Position numbers and translations under genes: made by a program. The notes under the pieces were generated by a model. It worked only from the letters and a program-made list of their open reading frames with translations. It was not told the origin of the DNA and ran no database searches. This document shows, in pieces, positions 14,913 through 23,653 of a stretch of 64,000 nt of DNA (position 1 is the stretch's first letter; each line of letters opens with the position of its first letter). Origin of the DNA: Ilumatobacter fluminis (GTDB lineage Bacteria; Actinomycetota; Acidimicrobiia; Acidimicrobiales; Ilumatobacteraceae); contig NZ_SOAU01000001.1 in the NCBI RefSeq assembly GCF_004364865.1, positions 4,711,417 through 4,775,416 on the forward strand. The letters run 5' to 3'.

Positions 14913-15938
14913 ATGACATCACCAGTCGGTCAACAACGGGAGCGTCAGGACCAAGACCAGCGCCGAACCGGCGCAGTCGCCGTCCGCACGACGGGTCTCC
15001 GGAAGTCGTTCGACGACACCGAGGTCATTCGTGGGGTCGACATCGACATCGAACCCGGCACCATTCTCGGATTGATCGGCCCGAGCGGTTGCGGTAAGAC
15101 CACGACGGTCCGCCTGATGACCGGCTTGCTCGAGCCGACCGAAGGCTCGGCCACCGTGTTCGACACCGACGCATGCCGCCTCTCCTCGTCCGACCGGGCC
15201 CGGATCGGCTACCTCCCCCAGACGCCGGCGCTGTTCCCCGAACTGTCGCTCGACGAGAACCTCAGTTTCCACGCGTCGATGTACGGCATGCGGCTCCGGC
15301 GTCGTGACCGGCTCGACCAGCTGTTGGAATGGGTCGAACTCGCCGATCACCGCAAGAAGCGGGTGGTCGACGCCTCGGGCGGCATGCAGCGTCGGCTGGC
15401 GCTCGCTGCCGCCTTCGTCCACGACCCCGAGGTCGTCTTCCTCGACGAGCCGACGGCCGGCATCGATCCGATCCTGCGCGACAAGCTCTGGACTCGCTTT
15501 CGGGAACAGGCCGCCGACGGAAGAACGCTGGTGGTCACGACCCAGTACGTCGGCGAGGCAGGACAGTGCGACCAGGTCGGCCTCCTGTCGGATGGCGAAC
15601 TGCTTCTGCTCGACACCCCGACCAACCTGCGCCGCGCCGCGTTCGACGGCGAGGTCGTCGACGTGCGGCTCGACCGGCCGCTGACCGACGAGGAGGTCGC
15701 CGACATCGGATCGAAGCCATTCGTCGTCGGCTCCATCGAAAGGACGTCACCGACCGGTCTCCGGATCGTGGTCGACGACGCAGGCAGGGCGATGCAGCAG
15801 CTCAGGGAGGCGATCGACGTGTGTGATGCGTCGGTCGTCGACATGGACGAGCACCTCGTCGACTACGACGAGGCGTTTCTCCGGGTCGTCCAGCGGCATC
15901 GGTCCGCATCGACCACGAGCGAGGAGGTGGCGGCCTGA
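14913..15938 (+). CDS. ABC transporter ATP-binding protein
   Basis: A 341-residue nucleotide-binding subunit of an ABC-2-type exporter. Walker A GPSGCGKTT, Q-loop YLPQTPALFPE, signature DASGGMQRR (LSGGQ variant), Walker B VVFLDEPTAGIDP and the H-loop position occupied by Gln in VTTQYV rather than His. A ~100-residue C-terminal extension follows, as in drug/Na+ exporters. The start ATG 14913 is set by GAGGAG at 14901-14906. Its TGA overlaps the permease ATG (TGATG). Substrate unknown. Confidence 0.94.
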   Translation: MTSPVGQQRERQDQDQRRTGAVAVRTTGLRKSFDDTEVIRGVDIDIEPGTILGLIGPSGCGKTTTVRLMTGLLEPTEGSATVFDTDACRLSSSDRARIGYLPQTPALFPELSLDENLSFHASMYGMRLRRRDRLDQLLEWVELADHRKKRVVDASGGMQRRLALAAAFVHDPEVVFLDEPTAGIDPILRDKLWTRFREQAADGRTLVVTTQYVGEAGQCDQVGLLSDGELLLLDTPTNLRRAAFDGEVVDVRLDRPLTDEEVADIGSKPFVVGSIERTSPTGLRIVVDDAGRAMQQLREAIDVCDASVVDMDEHLVDYDEAFLRVVQRHRSASTTSEEVAA

Positions 15939-17647
15939 TGGCGACGAAGCACGACGCCGGCACGGCCGGAACCCGGGTCGACCACGACGCCGAAGATTCA
16001 GCGAACCCGATCGAGTCGAGCCATCCGAGCGGCTCGGGCGCGGACGAACGGAACCGCGACGAACCCGGTGACGAACCCAACGACGGCCCGAGCGAACGAA
16101 CCGGCGGGGGCGTCGAGCACGACGAGCGTGCCGAGCGCATCGCCGCCACCCTCCGCCCGGTCCGCACCCCGTGGGCGGTCGTCATCAGGTCGTTCGCGTT
16201 CGTCCGCAAGGAGGTCGTCGAGATCGTTCGACAGCCGCGGCTGCTCGCCCTCCTCGTGATCGGTCCGTTCGCCCTGCTCGTGCTGTTCGGACTGGCCTAC
16301 GGCGACGACTCGCTCGAGAAGAAGGCGGTGTTCGTCGGTGCGCAGGACTCGATCTACGCCGAGGTGCTCGACGGCTACGAGGACCAGCTCGACGAGTTCA
16401 TCGAGTCCGAGGGCCTGGTCGAGACCGAGGCAGAGGCCGTCGATCTGCTCGAGGCGGGAGAGGTCGACGTCGTCGTGGTGTTCCCGGCCGACCCGATCAC
16501 GTCGGTGATGGAGGGTGAGCGGGCGGTCATCCGTGTGCTGCACGAGGAAATCGATCCGATCCAGGCGGGCGCCGTGGAGATCGCTGCCCGCCTCGCGATC
16601 CAGGAGGTCAACGCCACCGTGCTCTCGACCGTTGCCGCCGACGCCCAGGCCGAACTGCGATCGGCGGGCGAGTTCGGCGACCGGTTCATGCAGCTCGCCG
16701 ACGATGCCGACGCCGACCCCGACTCGGCGGCCGCCGCAGCGACGGCCGATCTGTCGCAGCTCGCCGCAGCCCTCGACGGCACGGCCGTCGTCCTCGGCCA
16801 ACTCGAATCGGCCGACCCCGACACCCGCTCGCAGCTCGACGAGACGCGTGCCGCCGTGGCCCAGGCCGCTGCGACGGCCGAAGCCGTCGACGCCGGAACC
16901 GACGACGTCGACACGGCGCAGCTCGCCGACGACCTCGCCGCAGTCGGCGACATGGTGTCGGACACCGTGGTGCTCGACCCGGACGTGCTGGTCCGCCCGT
17001 TCCGCAGCGAGACCGAGAACGTCGGACCCGACGACGTCACCCCGACCGACTACTTCACGCCGTCGTCGCTCGCCCTGTTGCTCCAGCACCTGGCGCTCAC
17101 CTTCGCGGCGCTGTCGCTGGTCCGTGACCGTCGCACCGGCCTGTTCGAACTGATGCGCGTCGGTCCGCTGTCGTCGATCGAGATCGTCACCGGCAAGATC
17201 CTCGCCTATGTGCTCGTCGGCTCGGTGGTCGCCGCCACCCTGATCGGCGGCGCGACCCTGACCCTCGGCGTGAGCGTCGCCGGCTCGATCGGCTGGCTGG
17301 TCGTGATCGTGCTCGGCGTCCTGCTGTCGTCGCTGTCGCTCGGCATGGCGCTCGCGATCGTCTCCAAGACCGAGTCGCAGGCAGTGCAGTTCGCGATGCT
17401 GGCCCTGCTGGCCGGGCTGTTCTTCAGTGGCTTCGTGCTGCCCCTCGACACGATGCGGTATCCGGTCAAGGCCATCTCCTGGCTCCTCCCCGTCACCTAC
17501 GGGATCGACGGCCTGCAGGACATCATGCTCGCGGGCGATGCCCCGGCACGGGCGACCCTCATCGGTCTCGGCGCCTTGGTCGTCGTCTACGGCGCCTTGG
17601 CGATCATCGGGCTGACGCGACGCCTGCAACGGGAGGACGAATCGTGA
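15938..17647 (+). CDS. ABC-2-type transporter permease
   Basis: A 569-residue membrane subunit. A 60-residue hydrophilic N-terminus precedes TM1 (LLALLVIGPFALLVLFGLAY). A large ~270-residue external domain rich in Asp/Ala follows, then five clustered C-terminal TM helices with the ABC-2 signature SSIEIVTGKILAYVLVGS and FFSGFVLPLDTMRYPVKAIS. It partners with the upstream ATPase (one-base overlap) and overlaps the next gene (GTGA). Confidence 0.93.
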   Translation: MATKHDAGTAGTRVDHDAEDSANPIESSHPSGSGADERNRDEPGDEPNDGPSERTGGGVEHDERAERIAATLRPVRTPWAVVIRSFAFVRKEVVEIVRQPRLLALLVIGPFALLVLFGLAYGDDSLEKKAVFVGAQDSIYAEVLDGYEDQLDEFIESEGLVETEAEAVDLLEAGEVDVVVVFPADPITSVMEGERAVIRVLHEEIDPIQAGAVEIAARLAIQEVNATVLSTVAADAQAELRSAGEFGDRFMQLADDADADPDSAAAAATADLSQLAAALDGTAVVLGQLESADPDTRSQLDETRAAVAQAAATAEAVDAGTDDVDTAQLADDLAAVGDMVSDTVVLDPDVLVRPFRSETENVGPDDVTPTDYFTPSSLALLLQHLALTFAALSLVRDRRTGLFELMRVGPLSSIEIVTGKILAYVLVGSVVAATLIGGATLTLGVSVAGSIGWLVVIVLGVLLSSLSLGMALAIVSKTESQAVQFAMLALLAGLFFSGFVLPLDTMRYPVKAISWLLPVTYGIDGLQDIMLAGDAPARATLIGLGALVVVYGALAIIGLTRRLQREDES

Positions 17648-18507
17648 CGTCCACGACCGACGACGACACGACCACCGAGTCGCACCTCGACCGGGTCTCG
17701 CGACGGGAACCACTCGCCGCACCCGACCGGCGCGCCGCGACTGTGATGCAGACCATCGCCGTGTTCGGTCTCGTGGTGGCACTCGTCGGCTCGATCGTGG
17801 GCTGGCGGTTCCTCACCACGCTCGACCGCAATCTCGAACAGAGCCTCGTGATCGGCGAGGACGCAGCGGCGACCCTCGTCGACACGATCGACGTCGCCGG
17901 CCAGGTGATCGTCGACCTCGACACCGGCCTCGACACCCTCGACCAGACCCTGTCGACGGTGTCGTCGACGACGGAGGAAACGGGCGGTGTCGCCGACGCC
18001 GCCGCGGAGATCGCGGCGCGGCTCCCCGAGAGCTTCGACGACGTCGACGCCGCGCTCGGCACCGTCGAGTCGCTGAGCGGAACGATCGACAGCGCACTCC
18101 GCGCCGCATCCCGCATCCCGCTGGGCCCCGACTACGACCCCGCGACCCCGCTTCCCGACGCGATCGCCGACGTCCGGTCGGCGTTCGGGCCGATCGGTGA
18201 CGACCTCGGCCAGCTCTCGGAGCGTCTCGACGGCTTCGCGTCGGGCACGGGTGACTTGTCGGGCGACCTCGAATCCGTCCGAGCCGATCTCGATCGCACC
18301 CGGGCGTCACTCGAGGAGAGCGACGCGTTGCTCGACCGCTACCGCGCCTCGGCCGTCGACGCCCAGGAACTCGCCCGATCCGGACGCGACGACTTCGGAT
18401 CCGCCCTCGCAGCCATGCGGGTGGTCATCGTCCTGCTCGGGCTGTTCGGCGTCGCGGCACAGTACGTGCCGTGGTATCTCGGCCGGCGCCTCCGCGCCTC
18501 GACCTGA
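17644..18507 (+). CDS. membrane protein with two TM helices and coiled-coil external domain
   Basis: A 287-residue protein starting at GTG 17644, overlapping the permease stop by four bases. TM1 is near residues 36-57 (TIAVFGLVVALVGSIVGW); a ~190-residue external helical domain has heptad-like Leu/Val spacing (DLDTGLDTLDQTLSTVSST); TM2 lies near the C-terminus (VVIVLLGLFGVAAQYVPWYL). No family recognised. Coupling to the ABC exporter suggests an accessory or adaptor subunit; that is inference. Confidence 0.82.
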   Translation: MTSTTDDDTTTESHLDRVSRREPLAAPDRRAATVMQTIAVFGLVVALVGSIVGWRFLTTLDRNLEQSLVIGEDAAATLVDTIDVAGQVIVDLDTGLDTLDQTLSTVSSTTEETGGVADAAAEIAARLPESFDDVDAALGTVESLSGTIDSALRAASRIPLGPDYDPATPLPDAIADVRSAFGPIGDDLGQLSERLDGFASGTGDLSGDLESVRADLDRTRASLEESDALLDRYRASAVDAQELARSGRDDFGSALAAMRVVIVLLGLFGVAAQYVPWYLGRRLRAST

Positions 18508-18523
18508 CGCGTGAGTCGGCTGC

Positions 18524-18546
18524 GGTGACCTCCGAGTGGTGTCACC
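18524..18546. terminator. weak 6-bp hairpin
   Basis: GGTGAC, 11-base loop, GTCACC, after the ABC operon and immediately before the next promoter. Confidence 0.35.
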
Positions 18547-18551
18547 CGAAG

Positions 18552-18577
18552 GTTTGACGTCGGCGTGCGAGTGGTAC
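18552..18577 (+). promoter_or_regulatory. SigB/SigF-like promoter of PLD gene, one mismatch
   Basis: GTTT at 18552-18555, 16-base spacer, TGGTAC at 18572-18577, 63 bases before ATG 18641. Confidence 0.6.
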
Positions 18578-18640
18578 GGCGGATTCCAGCACGTGAAGCA
18601 ACGTCGCCCGGGCGGACACGGCCGACGGCAAGGAGCAGGG

Positions 18641-19951
18641 ATGAGCACCGACATCGACGATCAGACGAACGACGACACCAGCACCGACACCAGCACGGAC
18701 ACCAGCGCCGACACCGGGACGGACGAGGCGACCGCCGACGACCAGGCCTCCAACGCCGGGCCGACCAACGACGCTCGCTCGTCCGATTCCAGTGAGGAGC
18801 GCGTCGAATCGTGGTGCCGAACCGTCACTGCCATCAACGGCGTGCCGATCAGCCCCGGCAACCAGCTCGACATTCTGCGCAACGGCGAAGAGATCTTCCC
18901 CGCCATGTTGGAGGCGATCGACAACGCCGAGCGATCGATCGATCTGCTCACCTACGTGTACTGGGCCGGCGAGATCGGCGGCGTCTTCGCCGAACGGCTC
19001 GCACAGCGTGCTCGTGACGGCGTCCGCGTCCGGGTGCTGCTCGACGGGGTCGGTGCCAAGCCGATCGACCGCGAAATGGTCGACCTCATGCAGTCGGGCG
19101 GCGCCGAGGTCCGGTACTTCCGTCCGCTCGACCCACGTCACCCGTTCCGAGCGTCGCACCGCACCCATCGCAAGGTGATGATCTGTGACGAGACGGTCGG
19201 TTTCACCGGCGGTGTCGGGATCGCCGACGAGTGGATGGGCGACGGTCGCAGCGAAGGCAACTGGCGTGACACCCACGTCCGCCTGGTCGGGCCCGGCGTC
19301 GCCGGGCTCCGGAGCGCCTTCCTCGACAACTGGATCGAGACCGAACACGTGCTGTTCGAGCCGGCGTTCGACCACTTCCCGCCGCACGCCGACGACGGCG
19401 ACGTGCCGATCCAGATCATCAAGGGCACCGCCGAACCCGGTTGGAACGACATCTCGATGACGGTGCGCTCGCTGATCGAGCTGGCCGAAGACCGCATTCG
19501 CCTCACCACGGCCTACTTCGTCCCCGACGACGACTTGGTGCTCCGCCTGTGCCGCGCCTCCGAACGGGGCGTCGACGTCCAGATCCTCCTCCCGGGCCCG
19601 GGTGCCGACAAGCGATTCGTCCAGCTCGCCGGCGAAGCCATCTACGACCGTCTGCTCGACCACGGCATCAAGATCTGGTGCTACCAGCCGTCGATGCTGC
19701 ACGCCAAGATCCTCACCCTCGACGGCCTGGTCACGCTCATCGGCTCGGCCAACTTCAACCAGCGCTCGACGTCACTCGACGAAGAGGTCGACATCGTCGC
19801 GTTCCACGAGGGCGTGACCGCCGAACTCGACGCCGACTTCGACGCCGATCTCGAACACAGCGAGGCGATCGACCCCACCAGATGGCGCCGTCGCTGGATC
19901 GGCCAGCAGGTCTTCGAACGCGCCGCCAGCGTCATCAAACCATGGATGTGA
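18641..19951 (+). CDS. phospholipase D-family protein, cardiolipin synthase-like
   Basis: A 436-residue enzyme with two HKD motifs: SHRTHRKVMICDETVGFTGG and LHAKILTLDGLVTLIGSANF. Layout and spacing match bacterial cardiolipin synthases, which join two phosphatidylglycerol molecules. The usual N-terminal membrane helices are missing; instead there is a low-complexity Thr/Asp segment (TSTDTSTDTSADTGTD). Membrane contact would therefore be peripheral. ATG 18641 follows AAGGAG. The stress-type promoter variant upstream suggests induction under envelope stress. Confidence 0.92.
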   Translation: MSTDIDDQTNDDTSTDTSTDTSADTGTDEATADDQASNAGPTNDARSSDSSEERVESWCRTVTAINGVPISPGNQLDILRNGEEIFPAMLEAIDNAERSIDLLTYVYWAGEIGGVFAERLAQRARDGVRVRVLLDGVGAKPIDREMVDLMQSGGAEVRYFRPLDPRHPFRASHRTHRKVMICDETVGFTGGVGIADEWMGDGRSEGNWRDTHVRLVGPGVAGLRSAFLDNWIETEHVLFEPAFDHFPPHADDGDVPIQIIKGTAEPGWNDISMTVRSLIELAEDRIRLTTAYFVPDDDLVLRLCRASERGVDVQILLPGPGADKRFVQLAGEAIYDRLLDHGIKIWCYQPSMLHAKILTLDGLVTLIGSANFNQRSTSLDEEVDIVAFHEGVTAELDADFDADLEHSEAIDPTRWRRRWIGQQVFERAASVIKPWM

Positions 19952-19972
19952 CCGCACGACCCGATCCGACCT

Positions 19973-19998
19973 GTTTGGCACTCCGAACACCTGGGTAC
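19973..19998 (+). promoter_or_regulatory. SigB/SigF-type promoter of LuxR-family regulator
   Basis: GTTT at 19973-19976, 16-base spacer, GGGTAC at 19993-19998, 32 bases before ATG 20031. Confidence 0.8.
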
Positions 19999-20030
19999 GT
20001 CCGCATCGAACCCGAACAGGACCCATTCGC

Positions 20031-20744
20031 ATGACACCGCATCGCACCACCGACGACTCCCGACCCGCCACCAACGGCGACGGCGTGCGTCCCTTGAAGC
20101 GCTTCCCGCTCGAGGTGGCGCTGGTCAACGACTACGAGATCATCGTGCGAGGTCTGCATGCGATGCTCGAGCCGTTCTCGGACCGAATCGCGATCGTCGA
20201 GCACGAGGTCGGCGGTACGCCACAACGGCGCGCCGACATCGCACTGTTCGACACCTTCGCCGGTCGTCGAGACGCGATCCATCGCGCCGAGCAGATCGTC
20301 AAGGATGGCTTGGTCGAGCACATCGTGCTGTACACGTGGGATGCGACCGACGCATTCCTCGAAGAAGCTCGTGAGGCGGGTGTGTCCGCCGTGGTTCTCA
20401 AGTCGATGGCGGGCGCCGACCTGGTCGACACGTTGGAGCGTGTCGCGCAAGGAGATGACGTGGAATTGTCCCGAACCGAAGGCGCCTCCGGTGCGTCGAA
20501 CCGCGAACCGCTGTCGATGCGCGAGCGGGAAGTGCTGGCGATGCTGGCGCTCGGATATCGCAACGCCGAGATCGCGAGCGAGCTCTATTTGTCGATCGAC
20601 ACCGTCAAGACGTACGTGCGTCGTCTCTTTCAGAAGCTCGACGTCAACAACCGCACCCAGGCAGCACTGCGCGCCGGCGACTACGGGCTGGCCCCGCCCG
20701 CCTCGCGCGTCGAGCGGCTGTCATCGGAACGGGCAGATCGGTAA
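20031..20744 (+). CDS. LuxR-family response regulator
   Basis: A 237-residue protein. The N-terminal receiver-like domain starts LEVALVNDYEIIVRGLHAML; the phosphoacceptor position falls in DIALFDTFAG, the conserved Thr in LYTWD and the conserved Lys in VVLKSMAG. Only one Asp remains of the usual acidic pair. The C-terminal LuxR HTH is canonical (LSMREREVLAMLALGYRNAE, then DTVKTYVRRLFQKLDVNNRT). It is preceded by a stress-type promoter and followed ten bases later by an RsbW-like kinase with its own promoter. No partner sensor kinase is nearby. Confidence 0.92.
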   Translation: MTPHRTTDDSRPATNGDGVRPLKRFPLEVALVNDYEIIVRGLHAMLEPFSDRIAIVEHEVGGTPQRRADIALFDTFAGRRDAIHRAEQIVKDGLVEHIVLYTWDATDAFLEEAREAGVSAVVLKSMAGADLVDTLERVAQGDDVELSRTEGASGASNREPLSMREREVLAMLALGYRNAEIASELYLSIDTVKTYVRRLFQKLDVNNRTQAALRAGDYGLAPPASRVERLSSERADR

Positions 20745-20747
20745 AGT
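20742..20747 (+). promoter_or_regulatory. -10 element, leaderless start of second GHKL gene
   Basis: TAAAGT overlaps the end of the LuxR-type gene and lies seven bases before ATG 20755; no ribosome-binding site. Confidence 0.6.
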
Positions 20748-20754
20748 CGTGTTG

Positions 20755-21165
20755 ATGGGCGAGCGGGCAGCGACCTCGATCACGTTGGAGGCAGCGGCAT
20801 CTCAGGTCGCGCACGCACGGCGATTCGTTCGGCGATCGGTCGAAGACGTCGACCCGGCGGTGGTCGACGATCTCCAGTTGATCGTCAGTGAGTTGTTCAC
20901 CAATGCGGTCGAACACGGCGCGTCCGACACGGTCGAAGTGGTCGTGGCGCAACGCCCCGACCGGGTGAGTGTCACGGTCGACAGCCGCGGCCCGACCCCC
21001 GGCGTCGGCCCGGCCACCGACTGGCAGGTCGCCGACGCCGATGCGCTCAACGGCCGTGGCCTCGGGATCGTCCGAGAGCTCGCCGACGACCTCGTCGTCG
21101 AACGCGACGGTGAGGAGTTCATCGTCACGGCGACCCTGTCGCTCCGCCAGCACGCCGGACGCTGA
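20755..21165 (+). CDS. RsbW-like GHKL ATPase (anti-sigma-type serine kinase)
   Basis: A 136-residue HATPase_c domain. Unlike the 11.5 kb protein, the N-box is complete (QLIVSELFTNAVEHG) and the glycine boxes are visible (DSRGPTPG and LNGRGLGIVREL), so ATP binding and serine kinase activity are likely. It could phosphorylate a STAS antagonist such as the one at 9.0 kb, supplying the kinase function the diverged anti-sigma factor may lack. Such stand-alone kinases are common in actinobacteria with varied partners. Confidence 0.9.
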   Translation: MGERAATSITLEAAASQVAHARRFVRRSVEDVDPAVVDDLQLIVSELFTNAVEHGASDTVEVVVAQRPDRVSVTVDSRGPTPGVGPATDWQVADADALNGRGLGIVRELADDLVVERDGEEFIVTATLSLRQHAGR

Positions 21166-21182
21166 TCGCGACCGCAGCCGCG

Positions 21183-21208
21183 GTTTCGGCCACCACCGGA
21201 ACGGGTAG
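21183..21208 (+). promoter_or_regulatory. SigB/SigF-type promoter of dps-like gene
   Basis: GTTT at 21183-21186, 16-base spacer, GGGTAG at 21203-21208, nine bases before ATG 21218. Confidence 0.8.
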
Positions 21209-21217
21209 TCGTTTCCC

Positions 21218-21757
21218 ATGACGACGAAGACCGACACCCCCGACACCCCCATCGTCACTGTGCCCGGCATGGACAGCGATCGAGCGGTCAAGACGATCTC
21301 GATCCTGCAGGAGCGTCTTGCCGCTCTGCTCGATCTGCAGCTGACGCTCAAGCACATCCACTGGAACGTGGTGGGCGTGAACTTCATCTCCGTGCACGAG
21401 TTCCTCGACCCGCAGGTCGACTCGGTTCGTGAGATGAGCGACGACGTGGCCGAGCGCATCGCGACCCTCGGCGGTTCGCCGCTCGGCACGCCCGGCGCCA
21501 TCACGAAGTTCCGCTCGTGGGACGACTATGACCTCAACCGTGCACCCACGGTGCGCCACCTCTCGGCACTCGACGCCGTGTACGGCGGCGTCATCGAGAG
21601 CCATCGCACGGCCCAGGCCGAGCTTGCCGACGTCGATCCGGTCACCGAAGACATGTTGATCGGCCAGCTCCGCGACCTCGAGCAGTACCAGTGGTTCGTG
21701 CGAGCCCACCTGCAGGACGCCACCGGTGACGTGGTGTTCCGGAACAGCGAGAAGTAG
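21218..21757 (+). CDS. dps: Dps-family DNA-protecting ferritin-like protein
   Basis: A 179-residue protein with the Dps ferroxidase segment LTLKHIHWNVVGVNFISVHE followed by DSVREMSDDVAERIATLGG. The His, Asp and Glu residues that form the inter-subunit iron site are present. Dps dodecamers oxidise and store iron and shield DNA during oxidative or starvation stress. Dps is a classical general-stress gene, which fits the promoter directly upstream. A strong hairpin follows. Confidence 0.95.
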   Translation: MTTKTDTPDTPIVTVPGMDSDRAVKTISILQERLAALLDLQLTLKHIHWNVVGVNFISVHEFLDPQVDSVREMSDDVAERIATLGGSPLGTPGAITKFRSWDDYDLNRAPTVRHLSALDAVYGGVIESHRTAQAELADVDPVTEDMLIGQLRDLEQYQWFVRAHLQDATGDVVFRNSEK

Positions 21758-21787
21758 CACTTCAGGTTTCCGGAAACCCCGAACCGT

Positions 21788-21822
21788 CGACGATGCCCCG
21801 GCCACCGGTCGGGGCATCGTCG
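21788..21822. terminator. 12-bp perfect hairpin after dps
   Basis: CGACGATGCCCC (21788-21799) pairs with GGGGCATCGTCG (21811-21822); no T-run. Confidence 0.7.
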
Positions 21823-21875
21823 CGTCCGGGGGTATGCGGGGATTTCCAGGGAACGATTGCGTCGGCAGCGGGTAC

Positions 21876-21881
21876 TACGGT
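21876..21881 (+). promoter_or_regulatory. -10 element, leaderless start of lactone oxidase
   Basis: TACGGT, then seven bases, then GTG 21889. Confidence 0.6.
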
Positions 21882-21888
21882 CCAGTCC

Positions 21889-23175
21889 GTGACGACGGTA
21901 CGGAACTGGGCTCGGAATCAGCAGTGCGAACCGGACGCCGTCGAACGGCCGAACGACACCGCCGAGGTGGCCGCGCTGGTCGTGGCGGCCGCGGCGTCGA
22001 ACCGTCCCGTCAAGGTGATCGGCGCGGGCCACTCGTTCACGGCGGCGGCGATGACCGACGGCGTGCTCGTCTCGCTCGGACGCCTCGGCGACGTCGTCGA
22101 CATCAGCGGTGACCGGGTCACGGTGCAGGCCGGCATCGAGCTGCGTGACCTGAGCCGACTGCTCGACGAACACGGTCTGGCGATGCCGAACCTCGGTGAC
22201 ATCAACGTCCAGTCGCTCGCCGGAGCCACCGCCACCGCGACCCACGGCACGGGCCGTGGCCTCGGCAACCTGGCGACCACGATCGAGGCGATCGAGCTGG
22301 TCGACGGACGAGGGGAGGTCCATCGCTTCGACGTCGCCGCCGACCCGGACGCGGTCCGCACCCTTGCCGTGGGCGTCGGAGGGTTCGGCATCGTCACCGA
22401 GCTGACGCTGCGGGTCGTCCCGGCCTTCGACCTGCACGCCAAGGAGACCGTCGAACCGCTGGCCGACGTCGTCAGCGGATGGGACGCCTTCACGCGCAGC
22501 GCCGACCACGCCGAGTTCTTCTTCTTCCCCGGCGACGACCGGGCGCTCGTCAAACGCAACGACCGGACCGACGAACCGGCCCGACCGCCGTCGCGGTTGG
22601 CCTATGTGCGCGACAAGTACCTGTTCGAGAACGTCGCGTTCGGTCTCGCCTGCGCCGTCGGTCGGCGGTGGCCGTCGCTTGCGCCACGCATCACGAACGC
22701 GTTCGCAGCATCGGCGAGCGAACGCGATCTGATCGATCGGTCCGACCGGGTGTTCGCGAGCCCGCGCAAGGTGCGGTTCGTCGAGATGGAGTACGGCATC
22801 CCGATCGACGCCGTCCCCGAAGCGCTCGCCCGCGTCCAGGCGCTCGTCGCCTCGCTGCACCACCCCGTGCTGTTACCGATCGAGGTGCGGTGCTCCGCGG
22901 CGGACGATCTCGCCCTGTCGACCGGCTACGGGCGCGAGAGCGGCTGGATCGCCGTGCACCAGTACCCGGGCATGCCGTACGAGCACTATTTCGACACCGT
23001 CGAGCAGATCATGAGCGACTACGACGGGCGGCCGCACTGGGGGAAGCTCCACGGGCAGACCGCCGACGTACTGCGCGAGCGCTATCCCCGCTGGGACGAC
23101 GCCATGGCGTTGCGCGATCGGCTCGATCCCGACCGGACCTTCCGGAACGCCTACCTCGACCGGGTCTTCGGCTGA
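21889..23175 (+). CDS. FAD-dependent sugar 1,4-lactone oxidase/dehydrogenase
   Basis: A 428-residue vanillyl-alcohol-oxidase-family flavoprotein. The FAD-binding PP-loop is VIGAGHSFTAAAMTDGVLVS, followed by GATATATHGTGRGLGNLATT. The C-terminal aldonolactone-oxidase domain ends in HWGKLHGQTADVLRERYPRW and DPDRTFRNAYLDRVFG, typical of L-gulono- and D-arabinono-lactone enzymes. GTG 21889 is favoured by the -10 element before it; longer starts would run through the dps terminator. The natural substrate cannot be set from sequence. Confidence 0.93.
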   Translation: MTTVRNWARNQQCEPDAVERPNDTAEVAALVVAAAASNRPVKVIGAGHSFTAAAMTDGVLVSLGRLGDVVDISGDRVTVQAGIELRDLSRLLDEHGLAMPNLGDINVQSLAGATATATHGTGRGLGNLATTIEAIELVDGRGEVHRFDVAADPDAVRTLAVGVGGFGIVTELTLRVVPAFDLHAKETVEPLADVVSGWDAFTRSADHAEFFFFPGDDRALVKRNDRTDEPARPPSRLAYVRDKYLFENVAFGLACAVGRRWPSLAPRITNAFAASASERDLIDRSDRVFASPRKVRFVEMEYGIPIDAVPEALARVQALVASLHHPVLLPIEVRCSAADDLALSTGYGRESGWIAVHQYPGMPYEHYFDTVEQIMSDYDGRPHWGKLHGQTADVLRERYPRWDDAMALRDRLDPDRTFRNAYLDRVFG

Positions 23176-23193
23176 CGCGCCCCGGTTCGGCAC

Positions 23194-23199
23194 TAGCGT
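23194..23199 (+). promoter_or_regulatory. -10 element, leaderless start of acetyltransferase
   Basis: TAGCGT, then seven bases, then GTG 23207. CTGACG sits 16 bases upstream as a possible -35. Confidence 0.6.
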
Positions 23200-23206
23200 C
23201 GCCGGC

Positions 23207-23653
23207 GTGGTGACGACCCGGATCCGCCGCTCATCGGCCGACGACCTCGACGCACTCGTCGGGTTGGGCCGCGAGTATTGCGCCGCCGACGGCCACGCCT
23301 TCGACGAGGCGACCGTTCGTTCCGGGTTCGCCGGCGTCGTCGCCGATGACACCCACGGTGCCGTCCTCGTGGCCGAGGTCGAGTCCGCCGTGGTCGGCTA
23401 CGCCGTGGTGTCGTGGGGGTGGTCGATCGAGATCGGCGGACTCGACGTCGTGCTCGACGAGATCTACGTCCGACCGAAGGGTCGAGGAGTCGGCGGCCGG
23501 CTCCTCGCAGCGGTGGAGGCGTTGTGTCGCGACGTCGGAGCGAAGCGTGTCTTCCTCGAGACCGAGCCCGACAACGAGCGAGCACGGCGGTGGTACGCAG
23601 CGAACGGGTTCGAGACCGAACCGTCGATCTGGATGTCGAAGGAGCTCGGCTGA
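23207..23653 (+). CDS. GNAT-family N-acetyltransferase
   Basis: A 148-residue single GNAT domain. It has the AVVGYAVVSWGWSIEIGGLD strand pair, motif A (DEIYVRPKGRGVGGRLLAAV, with acetyl-CoA pyrophosphate contact R/Q-x-x-G-x-G/A) and the late motif LETEPDNERARRWYAANGFE. Substrate unknown. It overlaps the following protease gene by four bases if that gene starts at CTG. Confidence 0.93.
   Translation: MVTTRIRRSSADDLDALVGLGREYCAADGHAFDEATVRSGFAGVVADDTHGAVLVAEVESAVVGYAVVSWGWSIEIGGLDVVLDEIYVRPKGRGVGGRLLAAVEALCRDVGAKRVFLETEPDNERARRWYAANGFETEPSIWMSKELG

Noticed and set aside
14608..14922. Leftward 104-codon frame in the DUF4397/ABC gap
   Set aside because: No recognisable domain or ribosome-binding site, and it covers a stress promoter and leader hairpin on the other strand.
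21870..21875. GGGTAC upstream of the lactone oxidase as another stress promoter
   Set aside because: No GTTT at 15-17 bases upstream; the TACGGT at 21876 gives a better leaderless start.
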